A stretch of DNA of 20,395 nucleotides from an uncultured Treponema sp. (GCA_946538795.1 CAMNGY010000001.1:1-20395), one strand, 5' to 3'; counted from the stretch's first letter, positions 13,471 to 20,367 are shown. Translations and numbers: made by a program. Notes: generated from the letters alone by a model not told the origin.

Positions 13471-13503
13471 GGGCTTGTCCAGTTCTTGCAGATGGCCTAT
13501 AAT
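13471..13503 (+). promoter_or_regulatory. Promoter of the coiled-coil membrane protein; shared 33-bp box
   Basis: -35 TTGTCC (13475-13480), a 17-bp spacer and -10 TATAAT (13498-13503). The whole 13471-13503 block matches 19385-19417 at 27 of 33 bases. The predicted +1 is 13510, the G of the GTG start. Confidence 0.7.
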
Positions 13504-13509
13504 GAGGGC

Positions 13510-14832
13510 GTGAAACGGAAGCCTGTTTCCTCCAGAAGCAAGGGGCGCATGTTCGCCCCGGTCTCCAAGACTTTTTCCCTTGTCGTCCGCATCATCGGCA
13601 GTACGGTCCTGCTGGCATGCATCGTCGTCTCTTTGTACATTGCCCTCGTGATTGCCCGGGCAAGCCCGCGTCTGGCAGTCCTTCTTGCTTCGGCGACGGC
13701 GGGGGGCTTCTCTTTCTGCCTGGCCATCGTTTCCCTGCCCCTGCTGAGAAAGCTTGTCCGTTCCGACGAGCGGGAGATGCAGGACCGGATCAGGGAACAG
13801 GAGGATCTGGTGGACAGCCTGCGCAAGGAGAAGGAGTCTTTGCAGGAAAGGGAGGTGGACTTCCAGAGGCGCATAGATCTGCTGGAGAAACTGACGGTCA
13901 ACATGGAAACTTACCGTGACGTGTTCAAGGTCTGTTTCCGTGACTACCGGCAGGGAGCGACGATAAAGCGGCTGGAAAGCCTGAATGAGCAGGACGGGGA
14001 CTCAAAGCTGGACAAGGTCCTGGGCAGGCAGGGGAAGAGCTTTGACGAGGTTCTTTCCATAATGGACTGCACGGTGAGCTACCAGCGGGGCGTGGATTTG
14101 CAGAAAATCAGGATAAGGAAGGTGGACGACAATTCCGTCGTGGTTTCAGGCATTTCGGTGGAATATCTGGACATGCCCAGGTTTGACTACAGGAACTTTT
14201 TCAACGAGATCCGCCGCGTCAAGCTGGACAGGAACGGGGACATACGGCACATCACCGTGGAGGCCGGAGAATACGACGGCAAGGATTTGTGCGAGCGCCA
14301 GGACGGCGAATCCTACGGGAAGCTTCTGCTGGAGCGGCGGAACGGGTACCGGGCGCAGTTTGAGAAGGCCTTCCTGAACGGTAAGGCCAGCGACGACAGC
14401 GAGGAGATAACCAAGCGGGCTGAGGACTTTATCAGGATAATCCTCCAGCCAGTCTATGCCCATGTGGAATTTGACGAGAGCGTCCCTGTGTCCGGTCCTG
14501 CGTCAAAATCCCTGCCCCTGCCGGATTTCCTGCTCAACGAGACCAAGCTGTACAAGACCTTGCTGGAAGGCCGGCATGACTTGGGGAAGGCCCGTGATGG
14601 CGGGGCCTTTGCCTCGGCAGGGACGGGACGGCCGGCTGGCGGGACTAGCGCGTCCGCCGTGGCCACAGGGCAGGCGTCAGGGACGGGGCGTCCGGGTGGC
14701 GGGGCTTCTGTGTCCGCCGTGGCCTCCGGGCAGCCGCTAGAAGCTGCTGAGCCGGAAGGGGCCGTTGCATCCGCCGGGCCGGCTGCGGGCGTGTTTGCCG
14801 GCAGCGGCATATTGACAGAAAAGGATGATTGA
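13510..14832 (+). CDS. Two-TM coiled-coil protein of unknown function
   Basis: A 440-residue protein that I do not recognise. A basic N-terminus is followed by two membrane helices (about 22-48 and 54-78), then a heptad-rich coiled coil (about 80-125, LVRSDEREMQDRIREQEDLV onward), a mixed alpha/beta cytoplasmic region (about 130-330) and an Ala/Gly/Ser-rich tail. The tail holds two 20-residue tandem repeats beginning GTGRP (DNA 14620-14679 and 14680-14739). The frame is open from 13402, but the promoter -10 lies at 13498-13503, so GTG 13510 is chosen; it coincides with the predicted +1 and has no properly spaced Shine-Dalgarno. The last codons contain the -35 and part of the spacer of the tRNA promoter. 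It could be a membrane scaffold or signalling partner, which is inference. Confidence 0.7.
   Translation: MKRKPVSSRSKGRMFAPVSKTFSLVVRIIGSTVLLACIVVSLYIALVIARASPRLAVLLASATAGGFSFCLAIVSLPLLRKLVRSDEREMQDRIREQEDLVDSLRKEKESLQEREVDFQRRIDLLEKLTVNMETYRDVFKVCFRDYRQGATIKRLESLNEQDGDSKLDKVLGRQGKSFDEVLSIMDCTVSYQRGVDLQKIRIRKVDDNSVVVSGISVEYLDMPRFDYRNFFNEIRRVKLDRNGDIRHITVEAGEYDGKDLCERQDGESYGKLLLERRNGYRAQFEKAFLNGKASDDSEEITKRAEDFIRIILQPVYAHVEFDESVPVSGPASKSLPLPDFLLNETKLYKTLLEGRHDLGKARDGGAFASAGTGRPAGGTSASAVATGQASGTGRPGGGASVSAVASGQPLEAAEPEGAVASAGPAAGVFAGSGILTEKDD
14620..14739 (+). repeat. Two tandem 60-bp repeats within the coding region
   Basis: Each unit encodes 20 residues of the form GTGRPxGGxSxSAVAxGQxx. The copies have diverged at synonymous and replacement positions, so the duplication is not recent. 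Confidence 0.85.
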
Positions 14833-14840
14833 ACTATACT
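14812..14840 (+). promoter_or_regulatory. Promoter of tRNA-Val inside the preceding gene's end
   Basis: Perfect -35 TTGACA (14812-14817), a 17-bp spacer and -10 TATACT (14835-14840). It overlaps the last codons and stop of the upstream CDS. The predicted +1 is about 14847, nine bases before the mature tRNA 5' end. Confidence 0.85.
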
Positions 14841-14855
14841 GTTTCTGTTCGTAAC

Positions 14856-14927
14856 GCTCGATTAACTCAGTGGTAGAGTGCTACCTTCACACGGTAGAAG
14901 TCACTGGTCCGAATCCAGTATCGAGCA
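14856..14927 (+). tRNA. tRNA-Val (anticodon CAC)
   Basis: A complete cloverleaf can be drawn by hand. The acceptor GCTCGAT pairs with ATCGAGC; the D stem ACTC/GAGT carries a 7-nt loop; the anticodon stem CTACC/GGTAG carries loop TTCACAC (anticodon 14888-14890, reads GUG); the T stem ACTGG/CCAGT follows, then discriminator A. CCA is not encoded. The T loop is TCCGAAT, with C at position 55 where U is nearly universal. The decoding of valine GUG is clear from the anticodon. Confidence 0.93.
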
Positions 14928-15128
14928 TTTCAACCCCTTCTTTCCTTTCTTTTTTCCCATCTTATCTTTGTTTTTTCTCTTTCTGCATGTTCTCGTCGGA
15001 ACGGAGAGCCTCGCTTTTGCCGCGGCAACGTCGTGCCAGCCGCCGGGCAAGAAGCCGGCCTGTGGCCGTGCCTGAGGCCATATCTGCATTTCAAACCGCC
15101 TCCCCTTTGGGCGACGAAAATATTCCTA
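14928..15128. other. Post-tRNA pyrimidine-rich spacer
   Basis: The 14928-14985 part is almost entirely C and T with several T runs and probably serves as the tRNA terminator region, although no strong hairpin precedes it. The remainder is ordinary GC-rich DNA with no supported gene. Confidence 0.45.
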
Positions 15129-15160
15129 TTGATTAACTATGTAATATATGCTATATTTAC
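15129..15160 (+). promoter_or_regulatory. Promoter and operator-like dyad of the Rrf2/cysteine operon
   Basis: -35 TTGATT (15129-15134), a 17-bp spacer and -10 TATATT (15152-15157). A dyad with outer arms GTAA/TTAC centred on GC spans 15141-15160, overlapping the -10, a plausible autoregulatory Rrf2 site. A wider CCTATT (15125-15130) / AATAGG (15170-15175) pair flanks it. The predicted +1 is ~15164, leaving a ~92-nt leader. Confidence 0.6.
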
Positions 15161-15166
15161 TAGCAA

Positions 15167-15295
15167 ATGAATAGGTTTTGGAGGCTCCGTAAGACAGTTC
15201 TTTGTGCGTTTTGCGGGCTGGCATTGAAAAAGCGAAAACAAGAGGGGGGAGCGCGGTGTACAAAATTTCGACTCGCGGACAGTACGCTCTTTTAA
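15167..15295 (+). CDS. Possible 42-codon upstream ORF overlapping the Rrf2 gene
   Basis: The ATG at 15167 lies 3 bases after the predicted +1 and opens a 42-codon frame that ends at TAA 15293-15295, overlapping the first 13 codons of the Rrf2 gene in another frame. The peptide is basic and carries three Cys, two of them close together (TVLCAFCG). No Shine-Dalgarno is present. It could be a leader peptide sensing cysteine supply, but it may equally be chance. Confidence 0.22.
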   Translation: MNRFWRLRKTVLCAFCGLALKKRKQEGGARCTKFRLADSTLF

Positions 15296-15681
15296 TCATG
15301 GAGGACCTTGCGGAATCCGGCAAGGATGCCTTCGTTCCCCTGCGCATAATCTCTCACAGGCGGAACCTTTCCGTGAAGTACCTTGAGCAGATTTTGTCAA
15401 AGCTGGTGGAAAAGAACCTGGTGACGGGGAACAGGGGTATGAACGGAGGTTACCGGCTCACCAAGGATCCCGAAGACTATACTGTCGGGGAGATCCTGCG
15501 CACCATGGAAGGGGATCTTGCGCCCAGGAACCAGAATGAGGGGAATACCGTTGAGTCTGCCGGAAGCAGGTGCTTCTGGGCTGACTTTGAGAAGACCGTC
15601 AATGACTTCGTGGATTCGGTCACGCTGGAGAACCTGGTCATGAAGGACCGGGACTTCATCGGGTTTGAGTACTGCATTTAG
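15256..15681 (+). CDS. Rrf2-family regulator, CymR-like
   Basis: A 141-residue winged-helix DNA-binding regulator. KISTRGQYALLIMEDLAE (3-20) is the Rrf2 N-terminal helix, and NLSVKYLEQILSKLVEKNLV (37-56) the recognition helix region, followed by the wing GNRGMNGGYRLTKDPEDYTV and the linker helix GEILRTMEG. The three clustered cysteines that ligate Fe-S in IscR/NsrR are absent: the region has only Cys106, as in CymR-type members that sense cysteine status without a cluster. The preferred start is GTG 15256, giving the canonical M/V-Y-K-I-S-T-R-G N-terminus, with a GGGGGGAG ribosome-binding site just upstream. The trans-sulfuration gene begins 20 bp after its stop, so it probably regulates its own operon; the effector is inferred. 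Confidence 0.9.
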   Translation: MYKISTRGQYALLIMEDLAESGKDAFVPLRIISHRRNLSVKYLEQILSKLVEKNLVTGNRGMNGGYRLTKDPEDYTVGEILRTMEGDLAPRNQNEGNTVESAGSRCFWADFEKTVNDFVDSVTLENLVMKDRDFIGFEYCI

Positions 15682-15701
15682 GTGACGTAGGGAGGAAAAA
15701 T

Positions 15702-16901
15702 ATGTCGCTTTCACTGGAAACGAAATGCATTCACTTGGAGGACGGCGGGGAAGCCGCAGGGGAAGGGACGGGCGCCGCAGGAGTCGGGCAGGGGCGGACA
15801 CAAGGCCGCTGCGGCCATTATGGCTCCATCAGTTTCCCCATCTATCAGACCGCAACCTACGCGCATCCGGCCGTAGGGCAGAGCACGGGCTTTGACTACA
15901 GCCGCCTGCAGAACCCTACCCGGGAGCAGCTTGAGAAGGTCATGGCACAGCTGGAGGGGGGTACAGACGCTTTTGCCCTGTCCTCGGGCATGGCGGCCAT
16001 ATCGCTCCTGATGGAGCTTTTTTCTCCCGGCGACCACATCATCGCGGACTCGGACCTGTACGGCGGCACGATACGTCTTTTTGACAACGTTTCGGTGAAG
16101 AACGGGATTACGTTCACCCGCGTGAACTGCGCCACGGATGACCTGGAGCAGCATGTCAGGCCGGATACCAAGGCCATATACATCGAGACCCCGACCAATC
16201 CCATGATGAACGTGTCCGACATAGCGAAAGCCGCCGGGATTGCGAGGAGGCACGGCCTGCTCCTTATCGTGGACAACACGTTCATGTCGCCCTACTTCCA
16301 GAACCCGCTCGCGCTGGGCGCGGACATAGTCGTGCACAGCGGGACAAAGTATCTTGCCGGCCATAATGATCCTCTGGCCGGGTTCATCGTGACGAACAGG
16401 GCCGACGTGCAGGAGAGGCTCCGCTTCCTCATCAAGACGACCGGCGCGGGCCTGGCTCCGTTTGACAGCTGGCTCGTGCTGAGGGGAATAAAGACCCTCG
16501 CCGTACGCATGGAGAAGTCCCAGGAAAACGCCATGAAGATAGCCTCCTGGCTCAAGGGGCAGAAGTCCGTCGTCAGGGTGATATACCCCGGCCTTCCCGA
16601 GCATCCCGGCCATGAGGTCCAGAAGAAACAGGCCCGCGGTTTCGGGGCCATGCTGACATTCCAGACCGACAGCGCCGAACGCGCGCTTTCCGTCTTGAGC
16701 AATGTGCGGCTCATCAGCTTTGCTGAAAGCCTGGGCGGTGTGGAGAGCCTTATCACATACCCTGTCACCCAGACCCATGCCGACGTGCCGGAGGAGATCC
16801 GCCTGAAGAACGGGATCACAACGGCGACGCTGCGGCTTTCGGTCGGCATTGAGAGCGTCGGTGATTTGATTGCCGACTTGGGCCAGGCGCTCGGACAATA
16901 A
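15702..16901 (+). CDS. Cys/Met-metabolism PLP enzyme (cystathionine lyase or synthase type)
   Basis: A 399-residue cytoplasmic PLP enzyme of the trans-sulfuration family (MetB/MetC/CGL, or a homocysteine-forming relative). SFPIYQTATY (44-53), FDYSRLQNPTREQLE, SSGMAAI (94-100), IETPTNP, VDNTF (D191) and SGTKYLAGHND with PLP-binding Lys216 are all present. FAESLGGVESLITYP is the C-terminal substrate loop seen in both lyases and synthases, so the exact reaction cannot be chosen. GGGAGG 6 bases before the ATG fixes the start. An extra Gly/Ala-rich stretch of about 20 residues (15-36) sits between KCIHLEDG and HYGSISFP, where relatives have only a short link. It is cotranscribed between the Rrf2 regulator and the C-S lyase. 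Confidence 0.92.
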   Translation: MSLSLETKCIHLEDGGEAAGEGTGAAGVGQGRTQGRCGHYGSISFPIYQTATYAHPAVGQSTGFDYSRLQNPTREQLEKVMAQLEGGTDAFALSSGMAAISLLMELFSPGDHIIADSDLYGGTIRLFDNVSVKNGITFTRVNCATDDLEQHVRPDTKAIYIETPTNPMMNVSDIAKAAGIARRHGLLLIVDNTFMSPYFQNPLALGADIVVHSGTKYLAGHNDPLAGFIVTNRADVQERLRFLIKTTGAGLAPFDSWLVLRGIKTLAVRMEKSQENAMKIASWLKGQKSVVRVIYPGLPEHPGHEVQKKQARGFGAMLTFQTDSAERALSVLSNVRLISFAESLGGVESLITYPVTQTHADVPEEIRLKNGITTATLRLSVGIESVGDLIADLGQALGQ

Positions 16902-16949
16902 GCCGCCTGCTTCAAGTGCTTTTTGCAAATTGCTTCCACGGAGTTTGAT

Positions 16950-18122
16950 ATGAGTTTTTGCTTTGACACTGTTACCGACAGGACGGGCAGCTTTGCCATA
17001 AAGTACGACCTTGCCGAAAAGCGGGGGAAGCCCAAGGACGCCGTGAGCCTCTGGGTGGCCGACATGGACTTTCCCACGGCCCCCTGCGTGCAGAAGGCCC
17101 TTGCGGAGCGGGCCGCCCACGGGATATTCGGCTACAGCCGCCCGGACGGCCGCTATTACGATGCGGTCAGAAGCTGGTTCCGGGACAGGCACGGGTATGC
17201 CGTCCGCGACGAGTGGATCGTGAACACTCCCGGCGTGGTGTTCGCGATTGCGGCCGCGATCCGGGCTTTCACCAAGGAGGGGGAGGGGGTCCTCATACAG
17301 AAGCCGGTGTACTATCCTTTTTTCAATACGATTCAGGCCCTGGACCGGCGCGTCGTGAACAGCCCCCTCGTCCTGAGGGACGGGCGTTATGCCGTTGACT
17401 TCGGGGACTTTGAGAATAAGATCCGCTCGGAGGGCGTCAGGCTGTTCGTGCTGTGCTCCCCGCACAATCCAGGCGGGAGGGTGTGGACGGAGGACGAGCT
17501 GCGCAGGATGAGCGAGATATGCCTTGCCAACGGCGTCATCGTTGTCTCAGACGAAATACATTCTGACATCACGTTCGGGGAGAACCGGCACACGGTATAT
17601 GCGAACCTGTCCGAGGAGGCAGCGCAGAATTCCATAATATGCACGTCCCCCAGCAAGACGTTCAACCTTGCGGGGCTTCAGTTCTCCAACATCTTCATAC
17701 AGAACCCCAAACTGCGCGAGGCCTTCCAGCGCGAGGTTGACAGGACCGGCTACGATGAGCCGAGCCTGATGGGGATTGTCGCCGCTACGAGCGCCTACGA
17801 GGAGGGCGGCGAATGGTTTGACTCAGTGAGGGAATACATCTTCCGGAACATCCTGTTCACGGAGGAATACCTTGCGGAGCGCTGCCCGCGGATACGGGTG
17901 ATGCGGCCGGAAGGCAGCTACCTGGTCTGGCTGGATTTCTCTCAGTATACGGAGATGAGCGACAGCGAGATTTCCAAGAAAATTCTGAACGATGCGAAGG
18001 TCTGGCTGGATTACGGAAGGATGTTCGGGGACGAGGGCAAGAAATTCCAGCGCATAAACGTCGCGACCCCCCGGCGCATATTGGAGGATGCGCTGGGGAG
18101 GATTTGCAGGGAATTCAAATAG
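16950..18122 (+). CDS. MalY/PatB-type C-S lyase (cystathionine beta-lyase/cystalysin family)
   Basis: A 390-residue fold-type I PLP enzyme that cleaves C-S bonds of cystathionine or cysteine to release homocysteine or H2S with pyruvate and ammonia. VSLWVADMDFPTAP (32-45), GIFGYSRP, KPVYYPFFNTI (118-128), CSPHNPGGRVW (169-179), SDEIHSDI with D201, and SPSKTFNLAGLQFSN with PLP-binding Lys236 match MalY/PatB and Treponema denticola cystalysin motif for motif. ATG 16950 is chosen because GGAG lies 6 bases before it; the frame continues upstream to a poorer TTG at 16923. The gap to the preceding PLP gene is 48 bp, consistent with one operon. In oral treponemes the relative is haemotoxic through H2S; that role is not shown here. 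Confidence 0.92.
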   Translation: MSFCFDTVTDRTGSFAIKYDLAEKRGKPKDAVSLWVADMDFPTAPCVQKALAERAAHGIFGYSRPDGRYYDAVRSWFRDRHGYAVRDEWIVNTPGVVFAIAAAIRAFTKEGEGVLIQKPVYYPFFNTIQALDRRVVNSPLVLRDGRYAVDFGDFENKIRSEGVRLFVLCSPHNPGGRVWTEDELRRMSEICLANGVIVVSDEIHSDITFGENRHTVYANLSEEAAQNSIICTSPSKTFNLAGLQFSNIFIQNPKLREAFQREVDRTGYDEPSLMGIVAATSAYEEGGEWFDSVREYIFRNILFTEEYLAERCPRIRVMRPEGSYLVWLDFSQYTEMSDSEISKKILNDAKVWLDYGRMFGDEGKKFQRINVATPRRILEDALGRICREFK

Positions 18123-18173
18123 GGCGGGGCAGGTGTTTCCCCTTACTCCGCCCCGCGTGCGTGGGCCGCTGGC
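18123..18173 (+). terminator. GC-rich hairpin after the C-S lyase gene
   Basis: GCGGGG (18124-18129) can pair with CCCCGC (18151-18156) across a 21-nt loop between convergent genes. There is no T tract on the plus strand, so termination is uncertain. Confidence 0.3.
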
Positions 18174-18190
18174 AAAAAGCGTCCGCCGCT
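18174..18190 (-). terminator. Small terminator beginning at the galE stop
   Basis: On the minus strand AGCG and CGCT form a 4-bp stem around GCGGA followed by five T (18178-18174). The TAG stop overlaps the first arm. Confidence 0.45.
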
Positions 18191-19172
18191 AGCCCTTGAT
18201 TTTGTAGAACTTCTTGTAGGCTTCCCATGTGGAGCCGATGAGCGTGTCCACGTCGGAATACTTGGGCTGCCAGCCCAGGACCTTGCGGGCCAGCTCGGAA
18301 GAGGCCGTCAGCTGGGCGGGATCCCCGGCCCTGCGGCCGACGTATTCCGCCTTGATTTCCTTTCCGGTGATGCGGCGGGCAGCCTCCAGCATTTCGGTCA
18401 CGGTGATTCCCGTTCCGGTGCCAAGGTTGAGCGTGAGGCTCTCCTTCTTGCCCGCTATGTGCTCCAGCGCGAGGACGTGGGCGGATGCCAGGTCCGAGAC
18501 GTGTATGTAGTCGCGGATGCAGGTTCCGTCGCGGGTGTCGTAATCATTCCCGAAGATGCTCAGCTTTTCCCTGACGCCTGCGGCAACTTCCATTATGACG
18601 GGAAGCAGGTTTGCCGGGTTGCGCTCCAGCCCGTACAGGACGCCGGTCGGGTCGTAGCCTGCCGCGTTGAAGTAGCGCAGGGCGGCGTAGCGCAGGCCCT
18701 TGAGCTTTTCGTACCAGCCCATGAATTCCTCAATCTCCAGCTTTGTGAAGCCGTAGTAGTTCTCCGGGTTCTTGGGATGCTTTTCGTCCAGGGGCTGGTA
18801 CTGCGGCTCGCCGAACACCGCCGCGCTGGATGAGAACACCATGTTCATGCAGCCGTTGGCCACGGCAGAATTCAGTATGTTCACCGTACCGTTTATGTTG
18901 TTCAGGGAATACTTCTCCGGCTTTATCATGGACTCGCCGGCCGCCTTGAATGCCGCGAGGTGGATGAAGGCGTCGAAGCCCCGAGCGAAGGCCGCGTCCA
19001 GCTCCTCCGGATGCAGTATGCTTCCCGCGATGAAATCGTTCTCCGGGAAGAGGTTCTGGAGCAGCCCGCTGGAAAGGTTGTCGAAGACCGTCACCTTGTG
19101 GCCCTTCGCCATCAGCTCCTTGACGACATGGCTTCCTATGTATCCTGCCCCGCCTATAACCAAAACTTTCAT
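18189..19172 (-). CDS. galE: UDP-glucose 4-epimerase
   Basis: A 327-residue cytoplasmic NAD-dependent short-chain dehydrogenase-type epimerase that interconverts UDP-glucose and UDP-galactose for galactose use and surface glycan synthesis. The NAD-binding GGAGYIG (7-13), VFDNLSSG (29-36), HLAAFKAAGES with substrate-loop residues, SSSAAVFGEP (114-123, catalytic Ser) and Tyr140-x3-Lys144 (YYGFTK) are intact, as are ALRYFNAAGYDP and the C-terminal RDYIHVSDLA and YVGRRAGDPA. Length is typical. The frame runs far upstream to 19544, but ATG 19172 gives the canonical MKVLVIGGAGYIGSH start, with AGGAG 10 bases before it. It is expressed alone from a strong promoter. Confidence 0.95.
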   Translation of the reverse strand: MKVLVIGGAGYIGSHVVKELMAKGHKVTVFDNLSSGLLQNLFPENDFIAGSILHPEELDAAFARGFDAFIHLAAFKAAGESMIKPEKYSLNNINGTVNILNSAVANGCMNMVFSSSAAVFGEPQYQPLDEKHPKNPENYYGFTKLEIEEFMGWYEKLKGLRYAALRYFNAAGYDPTGVLYGLERNPANLLPVIMEVAAGVREKLSIFGNDYDTRDGTCIRDYIHVSDLASAHVLALEHIAGKKESLTLNLGTGTGITVTEMLEAARRITGKEIKAEYVGRRAGDPAQLTASSELARKVLGWQPKYSDVDTLIGSTWEAYKKFYKIKG

Positions 19173-19239
19173 ATTGTTCGCGCTCCTGATCTTGTCTTGT
19201 CGCATGGCGGGCGGACTGTCGCCGCCGCCATCAACTGTC

Positions 19240-19268
19240 ACTATATAGGCTGGGACGGCCCCTGTCAA
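19240..19268 (-). promoter_or_regulatory. Promoter of galE
   Basis: On the minus strand: perfect -35 TTGACA (19268-19263), a 17-bp spacer and -10 TATAGT (19245-19240). The predicted +1 is about 19233, giving a ~61-base leader. Confidence 0.82.
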
Positions 19269-19331
19269 CGTACAAAAGTCCCTTTTCCCCGGGCGGCGGC
19301 TTTGTTTCATGCCGGGGCAGCTTTCTTTCGG

Positions 19332-19373
19332 GCGGGCGCGCTTTCCCGGCGGCTTGCGGGCGCGCTTTCCCGG
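19332..19373 (+). repeat. Exact 18-bp direct repeat upstream of lectin promoter
   Basis: GCGGGCGCGCTTTCCCGG occurs at 19332-19349 and 19356-19373 (24-bp period), ending 15 bp before the -35 box. Confidence 0.9.
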
Positions 19374-19384
19374 TGCCGGCCGTG

Positions 19385-19417
19385 GGGCTTGCCCAGTTTC
19401 TGGAGATACCCTATAAT
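19385..19417 (+). promoter_or_regulatory. Promoter of lectin-like gene; shared 33-bp box
   Basis: -35 TTGCCC (19389-19394), a 17-bp spacer and -10 TATAAT (19412-19417). It is the partner of the box at 13471-13503. The predicted +1 is ~19424, giving a ~31-base leader with a proper Shine-Dalgarno. Confidence 0.72.
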
Positions 19418-19454
19418 GGCCTTGGAATACGTTGATAATATGGAGGCTCTTGTT

Positions 19455-20222
19455 ATGGAGAGATTCTGCGTGAGGCTGATGGCGGCTGCCATGCTGTCCC
19501 TGTTTGTTGCCGTTGCCGGCGCGTCCGCCCAGGAGGTAAGCCACAACGGAAATACCTATGTCCTTTATGAGTCCGGTTTGTCATGGTCTGAGGCGAAGAG
19601 CTTCTGCGAGGAGCAGGGCGGGCACCTTGTTACGATCAGCTCCCGCGCGGAGCAGAAGGCCGTCGTGAACCTGATGAAATCCGGCTCCAAAAAATTCTAT
19701 TGGATCGGCGGCTATAAGAGGAACGCCAAGGCGGCCAGCTTCTCCTGGGTGACGGGCGAGAAATTCTCCTACGTTGACTGGAATACCGGCTCGCCGAGCG
19801 AAACCAGCGTGGGCAGCAAGAACTCGATCATGGTTTACAGGAGCACCGGGAATTGGGTTGACGAGAACGGTGACAAGCCGCGCGGCAAGGCGTCCAACCT
19901 TAAGGATTACGGATTCATCTGCGAGTGGGAAGGCCCCCGGTCCGATGATTCCTACTCCGGGGCATCCGCCAGCTCCGGGGCATCCGCCGGCTCTGGGGAC
20001 GATTCCGGCAGGTCCTCCGGGGACTCCCCTTCCGGCCTGGGGATAAGCCTGTATGCTGGCGAGAAGATCCAGCTCTTTGCCCCGGACGGAACGAAGTGGA
20101 CCAGCTCCAACCATGACGTGGCCCGCGTAAGCAAAAGCGGGCTGGTTTCGGCCCTGTCCGCGGGGACGTCGGTCATCACGGCGAAAGGCGTGGGCCGCAT
20201 CGTGATCCGCGTGGAGGAATGA
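19455..20222 (+). CDS. Exported C-type-lectin-fold protein with BIG2-like domain
   Basis: A 255-residue secreted protein. A signal peptide MERFCVRLMAAAMLSLFVAV with an AGASA-Q cleavage site is followed by a C-type lectin-like domain (about 26-160): SGLSWSEAKSFCEEQGGHLV, FYWIGGYKR, FSWVTGEKFSYVDWNTGSPS, NWVDENGD and DYGFICEW. The first and last conserved cysteines are present, but the second disulfide pair is missing, and the calcium/sugar EPN or QPD motif is replaced by SPS. A Ser/Gly linker (about 165-195) leads to a BIG2-like domain (KIQLFAPDGTKWTSSNHDVA, then VSALSAGTSVITAKG). GGAGG 8 bases before ATG 19455 fixes the start. It is probably a periplasmic or surface adhesin-like protein; ligand unknown. 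Confidence 0.82.
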   Translation: MERFCVRLMAAAMLSLFVAVAGASAQEVSHNGNTYVLYESGLSWSEAKSFCEEQGGHLVTISSRAEQKAVVNLMKSGSKKFYWIGGYKRNAKAASFSWVTGEKFSYVDWNTGSPSETSVGSKNSIMVYRSTGNWVDENGDKPRGKASNLKDYGFICEWEGPRSDDSYSGASASSGASAGSGDDSGRSSGDSPSGLGISLYAGEKIQLFAPDGTKWTSSNHDVARVSKSGLVSALSAGTSVITAKGVGRIVIRVEE

Positions 20223-20338
20223 CGGCCCGGCGGTGACGGAACAGGCCGGGGTCCCGTCATGAGGCTCCGGGATTCCCGGTGAGGACGTCCTGGCTCGCTA
20301 CCCTGCCGCCTGTACAAGCCGGGCTTCCCGGCCATGCC
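20223..20338. other. Spacer with small inverted repeats after lectin gene
   Basis: Contains TGACGG/CCGTCA (14-nt loop) and CCGGG-ATT-CCCGG hairpins; no T tract, no gene supported. Confidence 0.4.
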
Positions 20339-20367
20339 TTGAAACGGCTCCTTCAAACCGTTATACT
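20339..20367 (+). promoter_or_regulatory. Promoter near the window end
   Basis: -35 TTGAAA (20339-20344), a 17-bp spacer and -10 TATACT (20362-20367). The predicted +1 is about 20374, two bases before an ATG. Confidence 0.6.

Noticed and set aside
15711..17465. 584-codon open frame on the minus strand
   Set aside because: It lies antisense to two well-supported PLP enzyme genes, has no family features, and reflects the GC-rich third codon positions of the real genes.
18960..19454. Upstream extension of the lectin-like frame
   Set aside because: It overlaps galE and its promoter on the other strand; the signal peptide and Shine-Dalgarno place the start at 19455.
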